Of a stretch of DNA of 64,000 bases, positions 36,201 through 48,350 are shown piece after piece. The notes beneath the pieces are model-generated. The model was not told the DNA's origin and made no database searches. It saw only the letters and a program-made list of their open reading frames with translations. Each line of letters begins with the position of its first letter. The stretch's first letter is position 1. The translations under genes were made by a program, and so were the position numbers. The DNA comes from Rhynchosporium graminicola. Taxonomy: Eukaryota > Ascomycota > Leotiomycetes > Helotiales > Ploettnerulaceae. The stretch covers positions 434,001 through 498,000 of the forward strand of contig FJUW01000026.1 in NCBI GenBank assembly GCA_900074885.1, read 5' to 3'.

Positions 36201-39112
36201 ATGTGGGCTGCTCTAGCAGAAAGCAGCATTTCCACTGATACTAGTCATTCGTCGCTGTACAGAATCAGTAAGTTCAACAACCCCAGGAGAAATTACGGTT
36301 TTTAACTTTCTTAGCTGGCCGTGATGGGGAGATCCCATTGCTTGAATTCTTTCTGCATGTCTGTTTGCGCGCAATTGCCTGCAGCTCGGGGAGAGATGGC
36401 GGAGAGGAACCACGTATCAGCCAGTTGCATCGTACGGCTTTGACCACACTTCACCAAATACTCCTTAGCCCGTATTCGCTGTCATTTGCCGAGTTCCAGC
36501 TAGAGAATGTACTCATAATCCGATTAGAACAGTCGCTCAACGGACCCGATCCTTTCATCCAGGTGCTATTACTAGATGTCGTATTTGATGCACTCAAACT
36601 CCGCAACACGTCCAGGCTATCTCTTGCCCCTCCCTTATCCCCGACATCAGAGCAGAAGCGGTCACTAGTTGATACTCCTCAGAACTCGAGACCTTCGCTC
36701 ACAACGGGGCATGATGAGCAATTCTTATCGCTGAGTCTGCCACCACCACCTCTATCACTGGTGAAATGTTTACAGGCAGGGTTTGCAGCGCCTAGTAGCC
36801 GATCTGTTTTGGACAGCTGGGTCAGTTTCCTTACTGAATGCTTACCATTTTACTCCGATACTATCTTCCAAATATTGATCCCACTCGTCGAAACACTTTG
36901 CGCACAGGTTGGTAGTGCCTTCGGCGACCTGCAAGGTATATTTAAAGACTCTGCAGCTGCTGCTGATGTCGAAGATTCCACTGCTCCAGAGTCAACTTTG
37001 ATTTCTCTCCTTAATGGTCTCGAGCATGTCCTTGCAAGAGGTCATGATCGGCTGTTACAAGAAGAGATGAAAACCCCACAAGCCAAAAGTCCAGAACAAC
37101 CTCAAGGTTTCTTTGGAAACATGGTCTCTGGAGTATTCGCATCGGAAACGCCGCAGTCAAGGAGCGCTACTGCCAACAACAGACTCACCGTCTTACTTTC
37201 CTTCCAGGATGCTGTCCGGATTTGTTTCGTAATTTGGTCATGGGGTGGTAAGAGTGGTTCAATGCAAGATACTGCCTCAGCAGCTTCATTTAACTATACT
37301 TCTTTACGAATGCGGAATCGGGCTAGACGACTACTTGAGCATTTGTTCGCTGCAGAAGCTCTGGAATGTCTGGAGACTGTCGTTGAAATATGGCAGAAAT
37401 CCTCAATAGAACCCGATGACCCGAAGTCGCCAGTTGTTCTAAATCTTCTACATGTTCTTGATGGGTCCCGGCCCAAGCATACCATACCAGCCATATTTAA
37501 TGCGATATATAGTCGCACAAATCCTTCCGCTCTAGAACCAACTCGGAAGTCAACATTGACAGCCTCTTTAAGCGACACAAATCTCGTTGTTTTCTTGGTC
37601 GAGTATGCTCGATCGTTAGAAGATGACGCTATGGATGAAATCTGGACGGATTGTATGACTTTTTTGAAGGATATATTGGCAAATCCATTCCCGCATCGAC
37701 AAACATTGCCAAGTCTGCTGGAATTTGCTGCCATATTAGGCGAAAAGGTGGATAATACAAACTTCGGAGAGCAAAGGAAGATGAGGAGAGAGCTAGGAGT
37801 GAGTTGTGTTAGGTCCATATATCGGTCTCAGCTAACAGTATAGGATTTATTCCTTCGTCTACTTGCCGCGATATTCACAACTCGGCCTATGGGTTTCGCA
37901 GACGGCACTCCCGAAAGCGATGATCGTAGTTTATCTAGACCTGACGATGTCGTTGGAATCTTGGCTTCTATTGCGCCTAATCTTCCCAAGGTACTCGTTG
38001 AACCTGATCGTATTCTCGCGGCTGCGAATACGATCTCAGCAAGCGTCATTGGGCCAACTTTCAAGTCGAGATCTTTCCCTGACAACATCTCAAAGAGTAC
38101 ATTAATTTTGCTCTATCAGCTTTCAAGACTACCAAACACCCAGAAAACATGGAAGAAGGACATCAGCGATGCTTTCAATGATGCAAGATTTTTCGCGAAC
38201 TCTGTAGCGTTAATCGAGAGTGACTGGCTCCCTCTTTTGATGCAATGGACTTTAAGCGACAAGGATAGGATGCCCGAATTTCTTTCCCGTCTCCTCCCAC
38301 CATCAACAGCTGGGATCGTCTTCGGAGTTGGAGCTACATCAGCCAGACTGGAAGCCGATCGAAAAACACAACTTAATCTTCGCCGCGTCGCTACCCTCAT
38401 TCTCGCTACAATGAACGACAACTTTGCTGGGGAGCTTCCCCTTCTCCAGGAAAAGATCGTCGAGTTGCTCGCAGCTTCGACAACTTCATCACCTTCATCA
38501 ACCACAAGAGCGGACATCTACCTCCTCCTCCGTGCCATAGCCCTCAAAACTTCAGCTGTACATCTAGCCACCTTATGGCCTATCGTCAACGCAGAACTGC
38601 ACGCAGCCATATCATCTGTCGTATCACCAGACCACAGTGCTGCTTCCGAGACCTTCAACAATCAATCAGTCCTGCAAGCTTGCAAGCTTCTAGACACATT
38701 ACTGTGCATCGCACCTGACGACTTCCAACTACACGAATGGCTCTTCATCACAGACACAATTGATGCAGTCTACCGACCCTCACATTTCCATCCCGTGGCT
38801 CTTATCGACGAACTCTCCGAGGAGCTTGGCTCTACAGCTCTGTCCTCAGCTACGCACACCGACTCCGCTGCCGTGCAAGAAGCACACGGCACCAGTCGCA
38901 CACCACTCATAGGTCCAGGTGGTATCAGCGACGAAGGGACGTGGGAGAGGAAGGATGAGTTGGTGGGGAAAGTGTTACGACCATATTTCAGCCAGTTGAG
39001 CATTTTTGCGTTTGAGAGTACGTATTCGATGAGTGTGCCCGATTGGGAGGCTTGTAGGATGGGGCTTTTGAAAGATTTGTTTGATGAGAGGAGTATTGTC
39101 AAGGCGTTGTAG
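33242..39112 (+). CDS. DOP1: Dopey-family protein Dop1
   Basis: Exons 33242-33335, 33385-33512, 33560-35976, 36023-36267, 36315-37798 and 37844-39112 sum to 1878 residues, typical for the family. The conserved Dopey N-terminal domain is clear: KDKAFRRYASGVERSLSLFD, ADYISFLGRLLKSLQAHP, CLNPSLPSGVHQKALEVYSL and LPLYLPGLSSTLSFASLSVR. The rest is long, helical and repeat-like, with the conserved C-terminal region around LLRAIALKTSAVHLATLWPI. Dop1 acts with the flippase Neo1 and Mon2 in endosome/Golgi traffic and cell polarity (known in yeast and Aspergillus). Five introns of 46-49 nt close in frame. The first exon (MALEAGRQSVSPTSSGRASP) is inferred from splice signals only. Confidence 0.94.
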
Positions 39113-40539
39113 AAGGGATATGGAAAAGAGATTAGAGACACTTCTTACAATTTCTCCCGTTACTTTATTTCAGTTCAATTGAAGATGATGCTTCCACCGA
39201 CTCATCCGGGTATTGTCTGACCACAGTCCGTAAGTATTCTCTGCTTCTTGGCTCGATACCTGCCTCTTGTCCTCAGTCATCAACTACGCAATGCTCAGAC
39301 TGCCTTCTCCTGGATATCATTTCAAACTCTTGAAGTTCCTCATCGCTCTGCCACTGTACTATATGGTAGTCTTTGAGATGAAGTCTGGTGTAGAGTCGCT
39401 GAATGAAATGCAAACCATAGATAAGTATTTTGAAAATTTAATATCCACCACGACTCGAGCTATCGACGATATCAACGATATCCCACGTAATATGATGGTC
39501 AAATAACTATTCCATCTATGGAGGCTATCAAGTCCGGCAGAACAGAACTCTGCCGAAGGCCCGAAGAAAGCACATAGAGACAAGTAAGTAAGTCTCAACG
39601 CTTTCTGAGGATGCACGCATAAAAGTTGTAGCGTAGCGTAGCTGGAGGATATGCTAGTCTTGAAGGAGTACTGGATGATCACTGGGAAGAGTCTCTGACG
39701 GTCAGCATATCCTGTCCAGGATGATGCCGAGTAAATTTTCTTGTCGTAGTTGGAATATGACTGCTGATGTTTCTGGCTGAAGCTGACGAAATACTCCCGC
39801 TGCAGAACCACTACAGTAGCCGAACGTGTTTGTGCAAATGGTTCCATCGGCCTACAAGAAACAGCGACTTCAACTTCGCGAGGAGTGACTGTTGTATTGA
39901 TTCAGATAAGGTCTTGCTTCGCGGATCAAGAATCGGATCCACCTCGAGTTTCAATCGACGGAGCAAGCGATGTTAATTTGCTAGGAGGTTTTCCGAAAGG
40001 ACTTATTGATTGATTGTCTTGATTCCTGACTGCCGGCGTTTTTATTGCAGATGACCTATCTATCCCTCTTGAGTGTCCTATGAGTAAATAGGCAGCCGCC
40101 ACAGGACGAAAAGCTGCCTGCCTGCCTCTCATGATCACCAGCAAGACCGACCTGTCATATTTATTTACATCCGGCTCGGCAATCGCCCTTACCAAAAGAT
40201 GTTTCGCTTTTCGCGAAATATAAATACGATCCCCGACTTCCATACCTTGTTCTCTCTTTCTCGCATTTAGTCTATTCCCGTTTTCAGATACTGAGCCCGA
40301 AAGCCTTGGGGCTAATGTGTGCCTGCCTTGGGCCTCAGGAACGTAGAACAGCGATGTGCAACAAATAATTGGAATTCGCAAACTCAAGTTCGGAAAGGTG
40401 GGAATATCTACCCTGAGGCTTCAAGGCACGAGTTCCAGTTGCTTCATCCTCAGGCACCAGTCCCTCTTCCTCTCTTCCCAGTCTTCCCCAAACCAGTGTC
40501 AGGCTTCCATCGATGACTAAATATGTGGTTTGTGGACTT
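39113..40539. other. 1.4-kb convergent 3' region
   Basis: Between the DOP1 and TGS1 stop codons. No supported gene: frames at 39359-39847 (-) and 39926-40387 (-) have no start context, domain or splice partner. Confidence 0.5.
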
Positions 40540-41386
40540 CTATTCTATAGTGAGAGCGGGAATGTATGCCACCATCGCCTTACTCGCGCCAAATACGCAA
40601 TATTGCACCACCTCGATCTTCTTATCCCCTGAAGCCAATTTCGCAATCTGCCTCAAATCACTTCCACGAGGTAGATACAGCGCCGAATCCATAGTCTTCA
40701 CAACCTCATAAATCTCTTCGATAGAATAAGGTTGCATCTTACTCAAATTGAAGATATCACCCTCCTCATAGCGTGGACCACCCCACGGCGGCGAGGCGAA
40801 GACGACAGTCTGAGAAGGATCGATTGATGAAGCGTGCTTGGCGAGGTAGGCGAAGGAATCGTCGTTGATCCAGGTGATTTGATCCGCGACGCCATAAATG
40901 GCGGCGTTGTGTTGTGCGCATGCTATTACTGAGATGTCTTTCTCGATGGCGATGATTTGAGACCAGCGTTCCGAGAGCGCGAATGCGATTACGTTGCCGC
41001 CGGCTCCGGCGAACATATCGATGAGAATAGTCTTGGACTCGGGTACGATGGCTGCAAAGTCTTCTGCTACTTTGCTGTGTGATGTTAGTTGACGTTTGGA
41101 AGCTGGGAATTGGAATGCTTACTTTGCGACTGGCTCGGGTGTGACGCCAAACCAGGATTCGTCCGTCATGTAGATACCTTGCCTGTATAGTGACCAGATA
41201 CTGAATCTCTGCTGGAAATATCTCAGAGGGATCAGAAATAGCAATTTCTAAAATCAGGTCCACTTACTTTTGGATATCATATTCAACTTCTCCCAACTTT
41301 GTGTAATGATGACATTGATCAGTCAACTCAAAGTTCTGGGAGCCCTGCACACTCTCAGAGTCTTCGAAACCCGTTACGCTAGGCAT
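40540..41386 (-). CDS. TGS1: Trimethylguanosine synthase (snRNA/snoRNA cap hypermethylase)
   Basis: Exons 41386-41268, 41221-41123 and 41074-40540 give 250 residues, the compact size seen in fungi. The first ~70 residues carry the alpha-helical cap-recognition region (YFQQRFSIWSLYRQGIYMTD, ESWFGVTPEPVA). The Rossmann methyltransferase core has motif I MFAGAGGN (93-100), the acidic SAM-ribose contact IAIEKD, and the catalytic SPPWGG (167-172), whose Trp stacks on m7G. The enzyme converts m7G caps of snRNAs, snoRNAs and telomerase RNA to 2,2,7-trimethylguanosine in the nucleus. Both introns (phase 2) restore the frame. Upstream of the gene is 1.3 kb of non-coding DNA. Confidence 0.93.
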
Positions 41387-42652
41387 GTTGTATCTTTTGT
41401 CCAGCGACTCTGACTTTGGTCCTTGAAGTGCCAGGATAATACCACCCCTAGTTCGAGCTCTTTGAGAACAGCTTTAACTTGAACGATTTGCTGTTCTCAC
41501 TCTACCCCACGTGATCTCGAACCAATCCCGACTTGATAGACCTCCAGCTGATAATTGCTTCGCCGAGGGATGCGGAGTTGTGTTGCAGTTTCTTTTCGAA
41601 TGGCTCAATCCAAAATGGTCGACGATAATCTGCTGCACCTAATACAACGAGGCTTCTGTGCTTCTCTCCCAAAGGCCCGACAAAATACAAAGTTGGGTGG
41701 CTTGTGCAATGAGAAGAATAAGTCAAACTTCTACTGATTGTAACCAAGACGAAAGAAGGCTCTGCGTTCTGTTCCGTTCACAATGCAGGTGCTGATGCCT
41801 CGAATCCCCAGGCTGGAGAATACCCGGAGGGAGATGTTGAAATTCGTAGAATTTTGTCTAAAACCGATGAGCATTTTAACTCCTCTTACGATGTAATTTC
41901 TGCTTGGGACTCACATATCACACAGTGGGATCCGAAAAGATTATGTTGTGATCGTGTTCATCTTTTGCGTAGACAAGACTGAAGAGCGCCTGAAGACAGG
42001 GATTTGAGCTCTGACCAGCTCAAATATCCTAGCTGTTTTTAGACTAGCCTTCTCGCGAGACCAGTGTCAATACTGCGGCTGATCCCCTGGATCAAGTTGG
42101 TGTAGGCATGTAAATAAGGTAGGCATTTTGGGCGTCTTGAGTCTGAAATTCATGATACGATGGTCTCGTTTACGGGGGGTCTGTGAAGTTTCAAACTGTT
42201 CATTTTCTGCTCGAGTTCTCTGTGTACTCTTTGTGTCTCTCTACTTCGTAAGTACAGAATAGCTACAGCCTCTCTATCTACAGCTATTTACCATCAGGAT
42301 ATATTTCATTCTTTTCAGCAAACCTCAACACGTAATTGCGTGGAAAGTCGAGGTTCCTTACACTCTATCCGTCCGGTCTCGGCAACTTTTTCCACGCCGA
42401 ACGTCCCAAGGTCGCCGTGTAGCCAAAAGAAAAGCAAAGTCCAGGACCAGAATGTATAGATGCAACAAACGCCTTTATGCAAATCATTTATCCGGGAAGT
42501 TCGCCTTACTACCCCTCCATTTTGTGCCGTTATTTTTCACGCCCGCTGTTCCCCAAAATAAATAAAATGCCATCGTGTAATGCGCTCGGTCACGGTATCA
42601 AAGCCAAAACGCCGCGCCAAATTCCCAGAAAAGTCACATTCCCACCACCGAC
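41387..42652. other. Intergenic, promoter of TGS1 and 3' flank of RRN3
   Basis: 1.27 kb without a supported gene on either strand; the frame at 42477-42797 (+) is antisense shadow of the acidic RRN3 tail plus 3' flank. Confidence 0.5.
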
Positions 42653-44757
42653 TCAATCCTCATCGTCCCCATCCGTAGCGGTTTCTTCATCCTCCACGTC
42701 TACATCCTCTTCATCATCATCTTCTTCTTCTTCGCTAGAATCGTCCTCAGAGTCATCTTCCTGGTTCAAGCCAGGAATACTCTTCCACTGCACGTAATCG
42801 CCCTCGATCCATCGCTTACTGACAGGTAGCTGGTACGGGTCGAATGGGAAGTAGGCATCGAGCTGATGCCAGCTCTCATTGTTGCCTCCGTTCCCAGCAT
42901 CCCTCAGAGCACCGTTACCCTGCCCGGAGGTGTATTGACTCAGACGTATCCGCTTGTTAGTCTCCAGGAGTGGGTACACGTACATGAAGCGGAGATGGTG
43001 AGCAATTTTTGCAAATTCGGCGACTATAGGGGGAGAGCAGATTTTGAGAGGATTGAGCTTCGAGTAGATGGTCCGTGTGAGAGTTTCCTTGATTCCGGGT
43101 GTCCAGGAGAGGTCCTGCCCGAGAAATGCTACTGGGTCGTCTTCTTCCGAAATGTCCGTGGATGTGATGAGGTCCCTCCATCTAAAGCAGAAAATGTAGA
43201 GCAGTGCCTGTGTCATGGCATAAAATGTGCTATACCGTTTCAGATCTGGACCGCGACATGAGAGTTCATTGTCGGTTCGGATGACGTCGAGATTGCTGCC
43301 AATGAGATCGAAGACTGTACGGATTACATGTGGTGGAACATGTGCCCCTCTTGCCACAAAGCTTGCTAAATAAGCCGCTGACGATTGCCTCAGTACAGCT
43401 GGCCGGCTCGGTTGAAACGCAAGCTGTACGCAGGTCCCTGCGAATTGGTCGACAAGATGTTCTGCTGTTTGTGCGAAGTGAAATAGGAGGAATTGCGTGT
43501 GTCGAGAGCGATACGTTGGTAGTATGATATTCGAAAAATGGCCAAGTAAGGTGTCGAACATTGATGCAGCCTCAACGCTGTTAGGATCTTCAAAGTATGG
43601 GCTGTAAATGGTGAACATTAAGTCAAGGATTGAGTCCATCTTTTCGACATTTGCTTGAACCTCCTTTACCCTTTTAGCATCGGCATGGATATCTTCGTCG
43701 CTTGTAACTGAGTCTGCATCGCTGTCTGAGTCCTCTCCATCTTCGTCATCATCACGGGAAGGACTTAATGAGATAGCCTGGACAATGGCAGCTGCAACCT
43801 CATCATCTAGATCATCAAGATCTACCTGCATTTGCACATCGATTTTGACTAGGCGATCCGTGATAAGGGCAAATATATCAGATTTGAGCTCTGGCGCATA
43901 GTTGATCAGACGGATCAAATTGTCAATGTATGTAACATGAACTTTCTTTGTTTCGTCCGAGTAAGGGAATTTCGTAGCGAGGATAGGCGACAGTATGCCA
44001 CTGGCCGAGGGAATAAGCCGTACAACGTACTTCAGTGCAAAATGGATTCGGGAGGTCAACTGGTCTCGATTCACATCGGGACAGCCTGCGAGTCGTCCAC
44101 TTGAAAGTCGCACTGGGAAATGAATCAGCTTCTGAGTGCTAAAATGGCAGAGGATGTCTTACCTCCATAGAAGTGCCCGACCAACATTCCCAATACCATA
44201 CCCACGTATGCGCCTTGGGCACTAGCCAGACTTCCCAGGAAATGAACATAAGCTTTCACAAATGGTTCATCTCTGCCCAACCATTCGCATGCAAGAATGG
44301 CGCTGACTAGACCATTACAGTCCCTGTTCAACAGCGAGGTATAGCTGGTGAGTGCGACCAGATAGTTCTTCATATCCACACCCGACCCCTCATCCTCATC
44401 ATTATCCCTCGTTCTTGGCGCAAACATCTCCTTCATATCGTCATATCCCGTACTATGGCCCTCCTTCCTCACATGCGCCTCAATGGAGCGCTTGACATCT
44501 GCTCGGATGGAGTCCAAACTCCTGCCTTTCACCTGGTAGGCCTCCATAACTTTCTCCTCGACGGTCGGGTTGAAAGTGACTCGCGCTCTCTTATTCAAAC
44601 TCGGTGAGATAGAACTCAAGTCAACATCGAGTCCAGCATCCTCAGACTTGCGAATCGTGCCTGAGAGCGTGGCTCGTCGAAGAAGTGGCTTGCTCGGTTT
44701 AGGTGTAGGCGCTGATGCCGAAGCTGTAGGCCGGGCGCTAGAGACGAGGGATACCAT
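42653..44757 (-). CDS. RRN3: RNA polymerase I-specific initiation factor Rrn3 (TIF-IA)
   Basis: Exons 44757-44163 and 44112-42653 give 684 residues. After a disordered N-terminus come the HEAT-like Rrn3 blocks: DMKNYLVALTSYTSLLNRDC, FVKAYVHFLGSLASAQGAYV, YIDNLIRLINYAPELKSDIF, then QFLLFHFAQ and PAVLRQSSAAYLASFVARGA. The C-terminal region ends with FPFDPYQLPVSKRWIEGDYV and a strongly acidic tail of Asp/Glu/Ser runs. An internal acidic loop (about DRDDDEDGEDSD-like) contains Ser sites typical of regulation by kinases in homologues. Rrn3 binds Pol I and recruits it to the rDNA promoter, linking rRNA synthesis to growth. Single 50-nt intron, in frame. Intact. Confidence 0.94.
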
Positions 44758-45970
44758 GGTGGGACCGCGATTCCTCCTCCTTGATCTAGTGATGATACGA
44801 TGCTATCATGGAAGAATTTAGGAATATTTCGACAATATGTGGCCGTCAGAGCGTGGAGTTGGAGTGTGGTGTTGGTTGCCTTCACGAAATTATTTTAGTC
44901 GCCCTGTTGGCGCGAATCAGTCCCCACTTGTGTGCACGCGATCGATCGGCAATGGTGTGGGGGGAAGGGTCGTAACTTGAACTCTAATATTCTCTCAGCC
45001 TTTTGATCATAGCAAATCCTCCTCGATCTTCTTTTCTGCCTCATACTTCTACCTGAAGATGGTATCAGGCATTCTCAGATTGTACAAAGACAAGTTACTG
45101 GTAAAAAGTCAGACTATAAGGCAAGTACTACTACCCAAATATCAGAGTCTAGCAGACCCTCCTTTCTGACGACCTAACCAAGCAAAAGGTATTATATCCA
45201 TTGTTTTTTGAAGCTTATCAGGAAATGTTCACTATTATTGGTAGTGAAGAGAAGGCAGGCTAATTACCTGGCAAAGGTTCTGCAAGCCAGCAAACTATAC
45301 CAGGCGCTGTAGCTCAATGTCATATCTTACTTACAGGACATTCATTCTAGTAGTATTCAATGTCACAGAAAGGTTATAGGATACCACTAAGAGTAAAAAG
45401 GAGCATAAAGGAAGTAGACTTAATTGTCGTAGGACGTTATATCCATAGGATTAGGAAGCAATCTGCAGTTTGCTTCTCCTCGTGGGATATGAATCCAGAT
45501 TCGAATCGAGGATTTCACATATCGTTTGTCGGAGTAGTGAAATTCCGGTTATGGGGTGACGACGACGCATTCTCCTTTCCATAGGAATTTACCAGGCGAA
45601 TATTCAAAGGCGAAGGCCTGTTATATTGATATTCGAGGACTGTCTATCCTTCAACCTGCCGACCTCTTCTTGCTGCTCATATGATCATCCACAAATGCCA
45701 AGCTTCCTACTAGTGACTATGACTACCTAGGTAATTGCTCGAAGGATTAAATCTCTGACAAAAACATCCGTACTTTTGGCCCGCTTCCTTCATATACAGA
45801 CCATAGGTATCTCAAGAGCCATCCTTCTTCCCAGCCTGCCAGTCTTCCCTCCCTGCTATCAAGTCTCCCAAACCCTAGTCAATACACACGCAGAACATAG
45901 ACTCCCTTCCTATCTTGACTTCAAGAACGACTCCCATACGCCAACATACTCTCGCGAAGACGTTGCGTTC
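44758..45970. other. 1.2-kb intergenic region, promoter of RRN3 and 3' flank of HAP3
   Basis: No gene recognised. The part 45180-45440 is AT-rich and may be a decayed repeat, but no terminal repeats or coding homology were seen. Confidence 0.45.
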
Positions 45971-47106
45971 TCAGTAACCGCCACCAGTGGCACCATTGTG
46001 GCCGCTGGAGACTTGACCGTCGTAGATATTACCATATGAGCTGGGATCATGCTCGCCATCGGCTTGCTGGAGAATGTTGTTTGATCCTTCAGCACTACTT
46101 TGAAAGTTGGTGGGTGCTGCGTTTTGGGTTCCTACTCCACCTGGGGCAGCAGATCCGAAGCCACCTTGGCTACCTGGTCGTTGCTCTCCTCTGGTTGATT
46201 GCGTCTGCTTCAAGTATCAGCATCAGCCTCGTCGCTACGTGGACCAAGGTTGCCTATCCGAACTACTTACTTCGCGGTACTTAGCTAGGTATATCTTCAG
46301 AGCTTCTGCGTAATTCTCAAATCCCAATGAGGTCATGGCAAATAAGATATCTTCTCCATTTACGGTCTTTCGCTTCTCTTGATGGCACTTTTCGGAGGCT
46401 AGAGACAGTCTTAGCTTGTGGAGACTTGTAAGACAGAAGAGACCAACCTTCACTGGTGATGAACGAGATGAACTCGCTCACACATTCTTGCATACACTCT
46501 TTTGCCTCCTTCGCGATCTTTGCATTATCCGGAAGGGCTGTTTTCATAATCCTCGCGACTGGAGCAAAGTTACGAATGTTAGAATCAGAAGAATCTTGTT
46601 TGGGAGTCTTGGATGTTTGAGCCGCCTCTGGAGATTGAGATGAAGAATCGTGGGACATGATAGGTGTGTGACAATAGTAACTCCACCCAACGTATAGGAA
46701 GCGTTTGACTTCAAGCTCAATGACTGGCCAGTCTGTAGAGCCTCTGCGTCCAATGGCTACGATGCGACGATCCAACAAGCGATGCCAGTCACGGCCGGGT
46801 TTGAGATGCGGAGATTTCTTGAGTACAAATCAAAAGAGAGAGAACTAACCATTTGCTATGGGTAACCATCGATCTTGTTCTTTCACCTGAAGGGAGCTTA
46901 GTATCTGTTCGTTACACACGGAGGGTCTCTATACCTCGAACTCGACTTTGAGAGAGTTAGTATCTCCAGGTAACTCGGTCGGTAAGTGACACAAAGAAGG
47001 GGTACGTACATTGAAGGGAATTATGCGGATCATTCATTGCTGCATCTGGGTCATCTGGGCTTTGAACACCAGCTTCGTGGTCGGTTTCTTTCGGTGATGC
47101 AGACAT
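45971..47106 (-). CDS. HAP3: CCAAT-binding factor subunit HAP3/HapC (NF-YB)
   Basis: Six exons: 47106-47010, 46945-46935 (11 nt), 46886-46850, 46558-46448, 46398-46271 and 46207-45971, 206 residues. The NF-YB histone fold is unmistakable: [60 protein letters not shown] and [20 protein letters not shown], followed by a Gly/Gln/Asn-rich tail. With HAP5/HapE it forms the histone-like dimer that binds CCAAT together with HAP2/HapB, controlling respiration, iron and secondary metabolism genes in fungi. Introns 1, 2, 4 and 5 are about 50-65 nt, but intron 3 is 291 nt and contains an in-frame ATG (46658) leading straight into exon 4. Intron 4 uses a GTTGGT donor. All phases close. Confidence 0.95.
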
Positions 47107-48189
47107 CCTTATGAATGGCAAGCTGCAGTTCCTCGGATAGCTGCGTTCTCGTAAATGCTTGGTTCTGCCAGGTGGCCAAGTGGGACAACTGTCAAGTCAG
47201 GTCTCAACAAGGCTTGCGAGCGAGATCGCAGGCAGATGAGTGAGTAGGTCAGGTAGGTGAGGCGCAGATCAGATCCTCGAGGAGAGACTTTGCTACGCTA
47301 TCCAAATCAGGACGAGGCCGGCAGGTACACTAATGAATGCACTTCTCTTTGGGGGTTCGAGGACAAATTGGCTGCAGGTATCCTGGAGAGGTACGCAAGC
47401 AAAGATGCAGAGTCGCGTCAGAGTCGAAACTAGCGGCTGGGGTGCACACAATAGCACAACAGACAAGGCCTACACAGCTGGCTAGGAGCTGCTCGGAGAG
47501 TTTCAAAGCAGCTGCAAATGCAAATGCACAATGCGCCTTGTGTATAGTTTGGTAGTCAAGGTGTATGGTCGGGTCGAGAAATAGGTCGCATGTGATCGTG
47601 GTCCTCGCAGAAACGTGGGATCTTGCTTTGGGAGGGATCTGGAAATGGCCGGTTGATTGCTTAATCGTTGTTACAGTACTGCCGCGGACTAGCTAGAAGA
47701 GGGCCCTCTTGAACTTCCAGCTTTTTGAAAGCTGTCCCGGTGTAGATGAGTACTCTTTTCCTTCCCTCCTTCTTCCGAATGCGCGCAGGTCGAAATGTGG
47801 AGGATCAATTGAGGAGGGTCGGTGGGAGAACAACAGAACAACAATGCGCGCGCGTAGCTTCAGTAGGTGGTATTCTTCGCCTGGCCTTCTTCGCCTGTTT
47901 GCGCGCGTATAAGTAAGTATTGTTCGGGAGCAATTGCAGAGTAGGCAGTTGTAGGTAGGTTGGCGTAACAGTCGAGGGTCAATTCCTTGTGCAGCGCAGT
48001 GGAACGCAGGGAGGTGGTGGTGTGGAGTGGTGCAGCAGAGGGGTGGCAGCTGCGGTTACATTATACTGTAGAAGCGATGTGATGTACAATAATGTGATGT
48101 GATGTGACTTGATGATGTTTGAATCCCGTCCCCGTCGCCTATGTAGTCAGCACCGCAGCACCGCACAGCAGCGGCTTGGCCTAGATTAC

Positions 48190-48219
48190 AATACAGTACA
48201 GTACAGTACAGTACAGTAC
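48190..48219. repeat. (ACAGT)n microsatellite
   Basis: About six ACAGT units in the non-coding region upstream of HAP3. Confidence 0.9.
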
Positions 48220-48314
48220 GACACGGCTACCTACGATTCTGGGGCTCGGTTGCCGCACCGTACTGTACCGTAGCCCAACCAGATTCCTGACCTAAAGCCA
48301 GCTTCTGATTGTCT

Positions 48315-48350
48315 CGTCTCCTCTCCTCTCCTCTCCTCTCCTCTCCTCTC
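48315..48350. repeat. (CTCCT)n pyrimidine microsatellite
   Basis: About seven CTCCT units on the plus strand (purine-rich AGGAG on the HAP3 sense strand). Confidence 0.9.

Noticed and set aside
40766..41263. 165-codon minus-strand frame over TGS1
   Set aside because: It reads through TGS1 introns in a different frame and shows no domain, while the spliced TGS1 model has all methyltransferase motifs.
48190..48350. Possible CRISPR-like or regulatory repeat array
   Set aside because: The units are 5 nt perfect tandem repeats without spacers, i.e. ordinary microsatellites in a eukaryotic genome.
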